Assembly: GCA_019918135.1 (NCBI GenBank)
Contig: WBZZ01006272.1
Location: forward strand, 1 to 64,000
Direction of reading: 5' to 3'
From: Paulinella micropora
Lineage: Eukaryota > Cercozoa > Imbricatea > Euglyphida > Paulinellidae
Length of the DNA: 64,000 nt
Below, one piece after another: positions 47,107 to 57,273 of this stretch (within the stretch, counting starts at the first letter, position 1; each line of letters starts with the position of its first letter). Below the pieces are notes generated by a model. The model ran no database searches. It saw nothing but the letters and a program-made list of their open reading frames with translations, and was not told the DNA's origin. The translations under genes and the position numbers were made by a program.

Positions 47107-48810
47107 ATTAGCAAAAGAGCTTATTGAAACCATTCCGGATTGGATTGAAATCTAGGAAGGCAAACCCCCAGAGACCGGCAGGCAGCTGGGAGAGAGAAAG
47201 GGCAGCACGCGGCACATCCCCCTCCCTCCTCAGAGCGGGGGGCAAAAATAAGTAAACTTTTTTTGGAGCCCACCGATTGGGGGGGGGGGCGCCCCCCCTA
47301 CCCCTTTCTTTCTTCCCTCCCTCTGAGCCGCCTGAGCCCGGGGGGCTCAAGGAGCAGGGGAAGGGGGAATCGGGAGCGGGAGGGAAGGGGGGGGGAGGTA
47401 GGGGCGCCAAGAGAGTGCGAAAAAGAATGCGCTGAATTAAAGCTCGACGGTCTTACATTTGGGCACTGAAAACTAGGAGCAGGGCACCGTGCTCCAGCAC
47501 GACCCTGCGGCGAATGAATGGGCGGTGGTCAATGTGATAGGAGGACAAAGGCCTCAGTGACACTACTCCGACTGCATCCTGTCCGTGCCATGGCTCGGCC
47601 ACCGTGCGCAAGGTCAGAAAAATATGAAAAGAGGAAAAAAAATTTCTTTGCCCGACAACAAAGGAAACAGACGGGGGGAAAGACAAAGGGCAGAGGGGAA
47701 GGGAGGGAAAATGCTCCTTCCCCCCCCCTCCTTTTCCCCTTGTCCCCTGCTATCCACCATCCCCTCGTCCCTTGTTTGCGCGTGCAAACGCGTTCCAAAA
47801 AAGATTTTCTTTTCCACTTTTCATATTTTTCCTGTTTCTGCAGATCTTGCAGAGGGAAGAGGCAGGGAAGGAGGAAGCACGAATTGTCGGGGAGTGGCAG
47901 TGGGAAGGGGAGGAGCAGGGGCGCGCCAAGAAAATGTAATTTACGCTGAATTAAAGCTCGACAAAGTCTTACACTTGACACTTGCAACGGCACCCTCAAG
48001 CCGCCGCAGCATCCGGCCCACTCGACGGTCGTACACGTTGGCATTGAAAACTAGGAGCGGAGCACCGTGCTCCAGCGCGACCTTGCGGCGAATGGATGGG
48101 CGGTGGTCAATGTGCTAGGAGGGCAAGAGCCTTCAACTTACCCCGACGGCGTCCTGTCCGTGCCATAGCTCGGCCACCGTGCGCAAGGTCAGAAAAATAT
48201 GAAAAGAGGAAAAAAAATTTTCTTGCCCAACAACAAAGGGAACAGACGGGAGAAAGAGGAAGGGGGGAAGAGGAAGGGGGGAAGAAGGGGGCCGGATGTG
48301 CTTCCCCCCCCACCCCCCCCGGGTCCCTTCTCACTGTCTGAGAATCGGGGGTGGGAGCCGGAGAAGGGAGGGCAGGGGCGCGCTAGGAAATGTACAAAAA
48401 AAATTAAAAAGACCCCTGACAAAGTCTTAATCTTGGCACTGAGAATTAGGAGATGGAGAGAATTGACGCTGAATTAAAGCTCGACGGTCGTACACTTGGG
48501 CACTGAAAACTAGGAGCGTAGCACCGTGATGAGCGGTGGTCAATGTGCCAGGAGGACAAGGGCCTCACTACCCCACGGCGTCCCGTCCGTGTCATGGCTC
48601 GACCACCGTGCGCAAGGTCAGAAAAATATAAAAAGAGGAAAAAAATATTTTTTTGCCCGACAACAAAGGGAACAGACAGGGGAAAAGAAGAAGGGGAGGG
48701 GAGGGGAAAAGAAGGGGGCGGGATGTGCTTCTCCCCGCCACCCCCCCTCACTGTCTGAGAATCGGGAGGGAAGGGGGAAAGGCGCTCGGCATAGGGGGGG
48801 GGGGGGGGGG
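47107..48810. repeat. Dispersed repeat array, copy B, part 2
   Basis: Counterpart of 38298-40012. The G/C hairpin at 47279-47299 is shorter than in copy A. Confidence 0.75.
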
Positions 48811-51800
48811 TTAGTGGAGGCGTTGCATGTTTTTATTTTGTTTGTAGCTTCTGCGCCATTCACCCTTCCCCCCTCCCCTCCATTGCTTCTTGAGCCCCCT
48901 TGGCTCAGGGGAGAGAGGAACAGGCAAGGGGGCGCCAAGGAGGTGTAAGAAAAGTTTTTAATTAAAACTAGACAAGGCAGTACACTTGACACTTGCAACG
49001 GCATCCGGCCCATGTCATGTTGCTGCGGTAGCCTATGTTAGAACCCTGGCCGGCACCGTCTGTGCTCTGTTCGCGTGCCAAGAGAGTGCGAAAAAGAATA
49101 CGCTTGAATCAAAGCTCGACGGTCTTACATTTGGGGGCACTGGGAACTAGGAGCGGAGCACAGTGCTCCAGTACGACCCTGTGGCGGATGGATGCGCGGT
49201 GGTCAATGTGCCAGGAGGACAAGAGCTCACTACCCCGACGGCGTCCTGTCCGTGCCATGGCTCGGCCATCATCGTGCGCAAGGTCAGAAAAATATGAAAA
49301 GAGGAAAAAAATTGGTCCGACAACAAAGGAAACAGACGGGGGAAAGAAAGGGGGGGGGGGGGAAGAGGAAAGGAGAAGACAAAGGGCAGGGATGGGAAAT
49401 GCTCTTCCCCCCCCCCCCCTCTTCCCCTTGTCCCCTGCTACCCCCCCCCCCCTCCCCTCGTCCCTTGTTTGCGCGTGCAAACGCGTTCAAAAAAAATTTT
49501 CTTTTCCACTTTTCATATTTTTCCTGTTTCCGCAGATCTTGCGTATTGTGCTTCCAGCACGACGCTACGGCGGATGGATGGGCGGTGGTCAATGTGCTAG
49601 TAGGACAAAAGCCTCACTACCCCCGACGGCGTCCTGTCCGTGCCATGGCTCGGCCACCGTGCGCAAGGTCAGAAAAACATGAAAAAAGGAAAGAAAATTT
49701 GGCCCGACAACAAAGGGAACAGACGGGGGGAGGAAGAAAGGGGGAGGGAGGAAAAGGAAGGGAGGAAGAAGGGAACGGGATGTGCTTCCCCCCGTCTCCC
49801 CTCTCGCCCCTTGGCACTGAAAACTAAGAGAGGAAGGGCCGGGGGATTAGTGGAGGCGTTTCATGTATTTATTTTGTTTGTAGCTTCTGCGCCCTTCCCC
49901 TCCCCCTCTCCCCCCTGCTCCTTGAGCCCACTGGGCTCAGGGGAGGGGAAGAGGGGAAGGTGGCAGAAAAGATCTGAGGATGCGGGGGGGGGTGCCCCCC
50001 CCCACCACGGGCTTAGTGGAATCATCTTAGTTTTGTTGCAATTCTGCCCCCTGCTCTTTGAGCCCCCCGGGCTCAGGGGGGTGGGAAGGAGTAGAGGGGA
50101 GAGAAGAAGAGGCAGGGGAGGGGGGGGGGGAGAGCACGAATTGTCTTAGTCCCCCGTCTGAGAACAGGGAGTGGGAGAGGGAAGGAAGAGGGTAGGGGCG
50201 CGCTAAGAATATACAAGAAAAATTAATAAAAAGATCCCTGACAAGGTTTTAATCTTGGCACTGAGAGCAAGAGAGGGAGAAGGAAAGGGAAGGGACAGGG
50301 GGAGTGGGGCGCCAAGAAAGTGCAAGAAAAGTCCTTTTTAATTAAAACTCGACAAAGTCTTACACTTGACACTTGCAACGGCACCCTCATGCTGCCGCAG
50401 CATCCGGCCCACTCGACGGTCTTACATTTGGGGGCACTGAAAACTAGGAGCAGATCATCGTGCTCCGTGCCACGAGGACAAAGGCCTCACTACCCTGACG
50501 GCGTCCTGTACGTGCCATAGCTCGACCACCGTGCGCAAGGTCAGAAAAATATGAAAAGAGGAAAAAAAATTCTTTTTGCCCGACAACAAAGGAAACAGAC
50601 GGTGGGAAAGAAGGGGGAAAGAAAGGGGCGGGATGTGCTCTCCCCCCGCCCCCCTCGTCCCTCTGTTCCCCTTGTCACCTGCTACCCCCCCCCCCTCTCG
50701 TCCCTTGTTTGCGCGTGCAAACGCATAGGGAAGAGGCAGGGAAGAGGCAGGGAAGGAGGAAGCACGAATTTTCTTAGTCCACTGTCTGAGAATCGGGAGC
50801 GGGAGGAGCAAAGGGACAGGGGGGAGGGCGCGCCAAGAAAGTACAAAACAAAAACTACGCTGAATTAAAACTCGACAAAGTCGTACACTTGCCACTGAAA
50901 ACTGAGAGAGGAAGAGGAAAGGGGAGGGGCGGGGTGGGTTAGTGGATGCGTTGCATGTATTTATTTCTTTTGCAGCTTCTGCGCCCTTCCCTTCTCCCCC
51001 CCCCTCTCCCCTGCTCCTTGAGCCCCCTGAGCTCAGGGGAATCCTCTTAGTTTTTGTTGCAATTCTGCCCCCTGCTCTTTGAGCCCCCCGGGCTCAGGGG
51101 GGATGGGAGGGAGTAGAGGGGAGAGAAGAAGAGGCAGGGGAGGGGGGGAGGGGAGAGCACGAATTGTCTAGTCCCCCGTCTGATAATCGGGAGCGGGAGA
51201 AGGAAAGGGGAGGGTAGGGGCGCGCTAAGAATGTACAAAAAAAAATTAATAGAAAAAATTACTGACAAGATTTTAATCTTGGCACTGAGAACTAAGAGAG
51301 GGAGAAGGAAGGGGCGGGGTGTGCTTCCCCTCCTCCCCCCGTCCCCCCTCTCGTCCCTTTGTTCCCCTTGTCCCCTGCTATCCCCCCCCCTCCCCTCGTC
51401 CCTTGTTTGCGCGTGCAAATGCGTTCCAAAAAAAAATTTCCTTTACACTCGGCCATCGTGCGCAAGGTCAGAAAAATATGAAAAGAGGAAAGAAAAGATT
51501 CTTTTGCCCGACAACAAAGGGAACAGACGGGGGTAAAGAAGGGGGGGGGGGGAGAGGGAGGAAGAGGAAGGGCAGGGGAGGATTAATCTATCTTTTCCCC
51601 CCGTCAGTAAGAGGGAAGGGGGGGGGGGGAAAGGCGCCCGGCATAGGGGGTTAGTAGAGGCGTTGCGTGTATTTATTTTGTTTATAGCTTCTGCGCCATT
51701 CCCCCTGGGCTCAGGGGAGAGAGGACGAGGCAGGGGGCGCCAAGAAAGTGCAAGAAAAGTCTTTTCTAATTAAAACTCGACAAGGCATTACACTTGACAC

Positions 51801-51911
51801 TTGCAACGGCACCGGAAAAGAGTCAACTTCCGCAAGTGGGAGGAGCGCAGGTCGACAATTGCGATATCGCACACAAATTGGGGGCGTCAGCGGGGCTTCT
51901 TTGCTGGCTTT
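48811..51911. repeat. Dispersed repeat array, single-copy continuation
   Basis: More diverged units of the same family: TTAGTGGAGGCGTTGCATG at 48811, 49847, 50938 and 51650 (GCGTTGCGTG); CACTGAAAACTAGGAG-type at 49135, 49813, 50257, 50430, 50893 and 51280; GTTTGCGCGTGCAAAC at about 49468, 50707 and 51406; TGAGCCCCCNGGGCTCA hairpins near 49920, 50060, 51020 and 51085. No supported protein gene. Confidence 0.7.
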
Positions 51912-51979
51912 CTGGGACCCGGGGGGCAAGCCCCCCGCGCCCCCCCTTGCTACCCTTTCAGCCCGCAGCAGCGGGCTGG
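51912..51979 (+). repeat. Palindromic GC element (copy 2)
   Basis: CTGGGACCCGGGGGGC, AAGCCCCCCGCGCCCCCC, then CAGCCCGCAGCAGCGGGCTGG (51959-51979). Same arrangement as the minus-strand element at 9951-10017. Located at the 5' side of the TnpB/Fanzor relic. Confidence 0.6.
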
Positions 51980-52359
51980 ACTTCAAGCGTGTAGTGAGCA
52001 TCGACTCGGGCGTGAGGAGCTTTCTGACCATGTAACACGCGGACTCGGGCGCGATAACCGAATGGGGCCGCGGGTCTATTGCACGCGTGTACCGACTTCA
52101 GAGGCATATTGATAATCTGCTGAGCAAGGTCGGGCTACTGGCTAAGGACAGCAGCAAGAAGCGCAACCGCTGGCGCCTACGACGCGCTATCACCCGAGTG
52201 CGTGATAAGATCTACAACATGGCCCAGGACGTGCACAAGAAAGACATCAAAGCTGCCAAGACGTATAGCTGCCAGTGGTGCGCACTCCAGCACGGGCGCG
52301 ACATGAACGCAAGTCGCAACATCCTCTTGAGACTGCTACAGCCCGCTGGCGCGGGCTGA
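51980..52359 (+). pseudogene. TnpB/Fanzor nuclease relic
   Basis: One frame with an in-frame TAA (52033-52035). VVSIDSGVRSFLT matches the RuvC-I motif (D-x-G-R) of TnpB/Fanzor proteins; RWRLRRAITRVRDKIYNMAQDVHKK matches the conserved helix before RuvC-II; YSCQWC and HGRDMNASRNILLRLL match the end of the zinc ribbon and RuvC-III (RDxNAxxNIL). The region carrying RuvC-II and the first zinc Cys pair is deleted, and the N-terminal half is missing. These RNA-guided transposon nucleases are common in giant viruses; this copy is dead. A palindrome (52339-52358) overlaps its last codons. Confidence 0.75.
52339..52358 (+). terminator. Palindrome at the TnpB relic end
   Basis: CAGCCCGCTGGCGCGGGCTG, matching the stem-loop on the other side of the relic (51959-51979) and those at other gene ends. 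Confidence 0.5.
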
Positions 52360-52678
52360 AGGGGGGTTCCCCTCCTCAAGATTTCAATCCGATCTGTCTA
52401 TTGTTCCCGACTACGTGTAGCAAGTGTGGAAAAAAGAAGGTAAAGAAAGGCAAGCCCAGACGGACTCTCCATTGAGGCTTATTCTGCCGCGCCCTCCCTC
52501 CTCCTCCCCCCTCTCCCCCCCCCCCCCATTCCCCTTCCCGCATAGAGCGGGGGACTAGCGAAAGGCCAGGGAACTCGGGGGGGGGGGGGGGGGCACAGCT
52601 TCCCGTCCCCCTTGCAGAGAGCGCCGTTTAAAAAAAATCATTTTTCATTTGCAAACAAGAAACTCAAAGTGTGGATGG
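52360..52678. other. Spacer with C and G runs
   Basis: Holds a short lysine-rich remnant (about 52415-52475, SKCGKKKVKKGK), which could be a displaced zinc-ribbon scrap of the nuclease, then C and G runs (52507-52527, 52578-52593). The T-rich tract before 52650 is probably the promoter side of the Sel1 gene. Confidence 0.4.
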
Positions 52679-53516
52679 ATGAAGGGTCTGTGTACCCCGG
52701 CGACTGCTGAGCCCGTCGTGCGGCAGGTCAGCAACGTGGCGGCCAAGAACCTCAGGACCAAAAGACTAATCCGCCGGGCTATGCAAGGCCGAGTTGCGGC
52801 TCAGTGCAACCTGGGGTATTGCTACGAAACCGGGCGGGGATTGCCCCCGGATCGGTCAAAAGCAGTGGAGTGGTATGGCCGGGCCGCCGCGCAGGGCTAC
52901 GCCATAGCCCAACAGAACCTAGGGCTCTGCTACATGCATGGAGAAGGAGTACCAGAAAACAAGGCGAGAGCGGTTGCGTACTTCACCCAGGCCGCCGAGC
53001 AGGGCCTGGCGGAGAGCCAATATAGCTTGTGGCTCTGCTATGACTACGGGGTAGGGGTGCCCAGTGACGGAAACAGAGCCTTGCAGTATCTGGCCCTGGC
53101 GGCAGATCAAGGACACCGCGAAGCACAATGCATTCTCGAGACCCTTTGCAGCGAAGGGACCCGAGTGCCCAAGGACAGCAAGGCAGCGGTCGTGTATTTG
53201 ACCCGATCGGCAGAGCGAGGGAATCCTATTGCTCAATACAACCTGGGAATTTGCTATGACTTTGCACGAGGGGTGCCCCAGGACTGCGCGAGAGCAGCAC
53301 AGGCAGGGGCTCGCCGCTGCGCAGTGTAGCTTAGGCATTTGCTACTACCAAGGGGAAGGAGTGCCCCAAGACTACGCGCAGGCTTTAGAGTGGTTAGCTC
53401 GAGCGGCGCAGCAAGGGGACAGCCTGGCACAATTGAACCTCTGGCTTGTTGGGCGCGAGGAACGAAGTGAACTGCCCCCGAGCCACGCCAAGGCGCATTC
53501 TGCTTGCGGCGGCTAA
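52679..53516 (+). CDS. Sel1-repeat protein, frameshifted
   Basis: ATG 52679 (MKGLCTPATAEP). Five clear Sel1 units (AAQCNLGYCYETGRGLP, AAAQGYAIAQQNLGLCYMHGEGVP, AAEQGLAESQYSLWLCYDYGVGVP, AADQGHREAQCILETLCSEG, SAERGNPIAQYNLGICYDFARGVP) end in the first frame at 53329. The next unit is shortened and in another frame (GLAAAQCSLGICYYQGEGVP, then LARAAQQGDSLAQLNL) to the TAA at 53516. The break near 53285-53300 involves both a deletion of part of a unit and a frame change. Solenoid scaffold; paralogues at 17317 and 53625. Confidence 0.65.
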
Positions 53517-53624
53517 TTTAAAAAAGTTTCGGCAGAACCACTAAAACTAACCACACACAATCGCCTACGATAAACCCCCGGCCAAATCGGTTTAATAAAA
53601 AAAAAACAATTCAATCAAACAGTT
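53517..53624. terminator. Shared 3' end of a convergent gene pair
   Basis: AATAAAAAAAAAAC at 53593-53606 between two convergent Sel1 genes; A/T-rich signals usable on both strands. Confidence 0.45.
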
Positions 53625-55382
53625 TTAACTGGAACTAAAATTTGCATTGTGCGCCCTAGCATTCAGGGCCCGGGCCAGTTCGGCCTGTGCGTCGCGGCAG
53701 CCCTGGTCCGCGGCCCGCCCCCACCACTCCCCTGCTTTGGCCAGGTCTTGGGCTACGCCAGTCCCCCGTGCATAACACCAGCCCAGATTAAGCTGGGCGA
53801 CGGGCAGGCCCTGATCGGCCGCTAGCTGGTAATAAGCCACGGCCCGGGCGCTGTCCTTGGCTACGCCCCGCCCCGCGAGATAGCAGGCCCCGAGCTCGCG
53901 CTGCGCCTTAGCACAGCCTAGCTCCGCCGCCCGCTGGTAGCAGCGGACCGCCGCCGTGTCGTCGCGCACGGTACCTAGCTTCTGCTGGTAGCATTTGCCT
54001 AGCAAGAACAGCGCTTCCGGGTGGGGGCTAGCGCCCTCCGCGGCTTGCTTATAGTACCGGAAGGCCAGGTCGGGGTTCTTGCTCACGACCTTGGGCAGTC
54101 CTTTGGCGTAGTATTGGGCTAGTTCAAAACAGGCCTGCTGGCTGCCCCGGCCGGCTGCCTGCCGGTAGTAGTCGACAGCCGCTATCAGATTCTGGGGGGT
54201 GCCGATCTCCTGTGCGCAACAGCGGGCCAGGCCCAGGCCTGCCGCGGCTTGGCCGTGCTGGAACGCGCGTTGGTAGTAGGACCAGGCCAAGGTTGCAGAC
54301 TGCTGCACCCCCCGGCCTGCCGAGTAACGCTCCGCGAGCTCCAACTCCGCATCGGCGTGCGCTTGTTTGGCGGCCGCGGCTAGGCATTGCAGCGCGCGTG
54401 CCTCGTCTCGGTCTGTGCCCTCTCCGCTCTGCAGGTGTTCGGCTAGCTGGTACAGGGCCGCTGGGTGGTTTTGCTCGGCGGCCCGGCCGGCCCAGCGGCA
54501 GGCCAGTACCGGGTCGTGGGGGCGGTACCAGCGAGCGAGCTCAAGCTGCGCGGCGACCAGCCCCTGCTCGGCCGCGCGGGCGTACCACTCGAGGGCCGAC
54601 GAGTGCAGCTCGGGGCGCTTGGCATACCGCAGCGCCAGTTCGTACTGAGCCTCCGGGCGCCCGCGCACAGCCTCCCGCCGGACCTGGTCGTCCGTCCGCG
54701 CACACAAACCTTTGACGTACTGGCGGCGCCGACGTTCTGCCACTTTAGCCGCCCGCTGGGCCCGGCTAGCACGCACCCGTTGCAGGTGGGCCTCCAGCTG
54801 GTCCAGCCCCAGCCCGAGTTTGATTAACACGTCACAGATCGCGGCGGAGCGGACGAGGCGCGGCTGGCCTGTCGCCGAGTTGAGTAGGTCAGCAGCAGCG
54901 AACAGTTCCAGCGGCACAAAATTAGTGTCCCCCCGAGCTACAGCCGGGAGCACGTCGCGTCGGACGACACTCCACAGGCAACAATCCTTGCCGCCTAAGA
55001 GCGCCCAGAAGGTGCGCGTGCGCACTTTGTCGGCTTCCGGGATAGTCCCTAGCTGCAAGCGTTTGAGTTCTAGACAGTCTTGTCGTAGGAGGCGGCGCAC
55101 GCGTAGCAGAGGCAATGCTGCCGCATAGTAACGAGCCCGGGCGGCTGTCTCTGCCGGGAGCTCGGGCCCGAGCAGAAAACTCAGGATCAGACCCCATATT
55201 TCGCGGCCGAGCACCTGCGGAAGTGGACGGGGGGGCTTGATAATCTGCAGGCGCAGAGATTTCACTTGGGCTGCCAGCCGCTCACGCTGCAGGCCGGCGA
55301 GCCCGCGCGTACTGAGGCCCAGGCTAGCTTCGAGGCGCCTGCACTCCGCCAGTAGCTCGTACTTGCGCTTGCGCTGTGACAT
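53625..55382 (-). CDS. F-box-like/Sel1-repeat protein
   Basis: 585 residues, uninterrupted, ATG at 55382. Residues 1-215 form the same domain as the C-terminal part of the ORF at 3341-5077 (LAECRRLEASLG, then LGREIWGLILSFLLG, a helical F-box-like segment, then FWALLGGKDCCLWSVVRRDVL). From about residue 230 to the end there are some nine Sel1 units (AVRGRPEAQYELALRY, AAEQGLVAAQLELARWY, AAEQNHPAALYQLAEHLQSG ... AADQGLPVAQLNLGWCYARG). The layout suggests an adaptor whose solenoid selects a target and whose head docks to a host ubiquitin-ligase component. Ends in TAA. Confidence 0.75.
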   Translation of the reverse strand: MSQRKRKYELLAECRRLEASLGLSTRGLAGLQRERLAAQVKSLRLQIIKPPRPLPQVLGREIWGLILSFLLGPELPAETAARARYYAAALPLLRVRRLLRQDCLELKRLQLGTIPEADKVRTRTFWALLGGKDCCLWSVVRRDVLPAVARGDTNFVPLELFAAADLLNSATGQPRLVRSAAICDVLIKLGLGLDQLEAHLQRVRASRAQRAAKVAERRRRQYVKGLCARTDDQVRREAVRGRPEAQYELALRYAKRPELHSSALEWYARAAEQGLVAAQLELARWYRPHDPVLACRWAGRAAEQNHPAALYQLAEHLQSGEGTDRDEARALQCLAAAAKQAHADAELELAERYSAGRGVQQSATLAWSYYQRAFQHGQAAAGLGLARCCAQEIGTPQNLIAAVDYYRQAAGRGSQQACFELAQYYAKGLPKVVSKNPDLAFRYYKQAAEGASPHPEALFLLGKCYQQKLGTVRDDTAAVRCYQRAAELGCAKAQRELGACYLAGRGVAKDSARAVAYYQLAADQGLPVAQLNLGWCYARGTGVAQDLAKAGEWWGRAADQGCRDAQAELARALNARAHNANFSSS

Positions 55383-55690
55383 AACGTAGTGTGTGTGTGT
55401 ATGAAAAGAAAGGGACAGTGGAGCGGGAGGGGGGCGGGGGGATAGGGTTTGAGACGGAAGGGGGAAGGGGGAAGAGGGAGGAGGGGAGGGGAGGGGGGGG
55501 AAAGAGGGGCGCTCCTCTCTCTCTGCCCGCCCCTCCCTTCCCCCCTCCCTCCCGGGAAAAAAGTCTTATTTATAGTAGCTGTGTTAGGGGTCTGGTCCGG
55601 GATCGGAACCCCTCTAAAAACCAACAAAAAAAGGAATGGAAGCCAAGGTAGCGACGTGCATGTCGTGCTGGGAACGGAAGTACGCTCTAA
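55383..55690. promoter_or_regulatory. Divergent promoter region
   Basis: A GT repeat (55387-55401), G-rich purine stretch (55427-55510), C-rich stretch, then CTTATTTATAGTAG (55563-55576, TATA-like) before the LRR-like gene. No supported gene. Confidence 0.4.
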
Positions 55691-57253
55691 GTGAGGAGGA
55701 GACTTGATTGGCTGAGCCTGCGTCGCCCTACCCCCCTATCTGTGAAAAGACTAAGAACGCGTTTGTTGCAGGACAGCGAACGGGTTGTACTGCGCTTGTA
55801 CGTCGCAGGAGGGCGCTCGGCGCCAGGCCGCGGGCTTGACGACGGCGAAGACAGTCCCGACATGTGGAAAGTCTTGCTGGCCATGGTCTTGCTGCATTAC
55901 TGTGGCGGCGACATCAGAGTAGCTGCAAACATCTGCCTGGGCCCGCGGGCGAACTAACACGTGCTAGTAGTCGAGCAGCGCGGCCAAGTGTGCACCCGCC
56001 TCTGCGCCAAGGAACACGATTGGGAGGGCATGCAGAGCTTGTTCCAGGTGCTTGGAGCTGAGTACCCAGTGCACGGGTCTTCGCTGGCGCCGCTGGTGGC
56101 TTTTGTAAGGAGTCGGCTGTGCGAGCCGCGCAAGCGCCCCGCGGCTAGTAGCAAGGAGATCTGCCCGTTGTTGCTGGGCGTGGTCAGCGGTACGACACAG
56201 GACGGCTGGCTGAGTGACCGATGGCCCCTGTCCGAGGTTGTACACTTTGTGGGGGGTGTGGTGTCTTACGAACAGTGGGCGGGGCGGGTGCCACACCTGC
56301 ACACCAGCGCCGTGCGGGGCTTGGTGTTCAGGAATGTCAAGTGGACAATCCTGCCTTGCGAACTGGCAGACCTGGGGGGGTTAGTGGTGCTGGGGAGCCT
56401 GGAGATGACAGAGGTCCGGCTGGGGAGCAGCAGCAGCAGCAGCAGCACGAGCGAAGTGACGGAGTTGGTAGTGCAGGTCGCTCCCGCCCCCGGCGCTGGT
56501 GACAAGGGTAGCCTATCTTTTAATTCTTGCACGGGCCTGCGCTCGTTATTGCTAGAATGCAGTAGCTCGTGCCGGGCGGTGAGTGTGGAGCTTAAGCACA
56601 ACCAGGATCTGCAGAGGCTCTCGTTCGTGCCCCGAGAGGCTGTGCAGGAAAGACTGGAGGCACGGTTTATCCTGTACGCCCTCACTTCGCTGCGGGTGGA
56701 CCTTTTGTTCTTCTCCCCGGCGCACTGCCAAGCTTGCTTCGAGCTGCACGGCGCCGTGGATGGGACCTTGCACCTGGCGCTGCACCGAGGCGGACCTGGT
56801 TACCTGGACCTGCGGAAGGCTGCTGCTGCTGCTGCCGGCCGAATCGCGGTGAAACACCTCTTGGTCACGGGAGATGCGTCTTGCCTAGACACGCTTGGCT
56901 TGGACGGGCTGGAGCCGCAATGGATAGACTTGTTGGTGTCCCATGAGCGTGGGCTGGGGTTACAGCTAACCTTGCGTAACTGTGACTTACAGCGGGCGCA
57001 CTTGCTGGCCGACGCGCAGCTGAAACCTCCCGAGATTGCGGCGGATTATAAACATGCCCCTCTAAAAGAAGACGATCCCGTGAACGAGTGGAGCGCGCGG
57101 GGAGAGGGGGGTGCGTACGCGCGGATCACGCGGGATTTCCTAGAGAAAGTTAGCCCGAGTGGCCGAACCTTTTTGACAAGTCGATTCAAGCTAGCATATC
57201 CTTCCCAACTTTTAATAAAAAACATAACAAAAGATTTTGTACAATGTTGCTAA
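55691..57253 (+). CDS. LRR-like protein with in-frame TAA
   Basis: One frame interrupted by TAA at 55955-55957. The part before it (in-frame ATG at 55862, MWKVLLAMVLLHYCGGDIRVAA) looks like a genuine F-box-like N-terminus; the part after it (VLVVEQRGQVCTRLCAKEHDW) starts without a nearby ATG, so the stop probably lies inside the gene. The body has Leu-rich units (VRGLVFRNVKW, LVVLGSLEMTEVRL, LRSLLLECSSS, LQRLSFVPREA, LQLTLRNCDLQRAHL) and a poly-Ser stretch from an (AGC)n run (56427-56447). It ends in TAA beside AATAAAAAA. Confidence 0.55.
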
Positions 57254-57273
57254 TGTACGCAGTTTTTTTTTAA
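57207..57273. terminator. 3' end region of a convergent gene pair
   Basis: TTTTAATAAAAAACATAAC overlaps the last codons of the LRR-like gene, and TTTTTTTTAATC (57263-57275) supplies A-rich sequence for the minus-strand surface-protein gene. Confidence 0.4.

Larger units (their letters stand above)
41896..48810 (+). repeat. Long direct repeat, copy B
   Basis: Near-identical to 33087-40012. After its terminal G run (48794-48810) the array continues into TTAGTGGAGGCGTTGCATG rather than the large gene. Homopolymer lengths differ from copy A at many places (for example G run 22 versus 17). Confidence 0.9.

Noticed and set aside
35423-51536. Many Arg/Gly/Pro-rich ORFs in the repeat array
   Set aside because: They recur because the DNA repeats recur; copies differ by one-base indels, so the frame is not conserved.
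33087-51911. CRISPR array
   Set aside because: Units are long, irregularly spaced and diverged, with no constant spacers and no cas genes.
7371-55957. Reassignment of TAA as a sense codon
   Set aside because: Three in-frame TAA codons suggested it, but many intact genes here end in TAA (kinase, HNH, zinc finger, F-box-like/Sel1), so a standard code is more likely.
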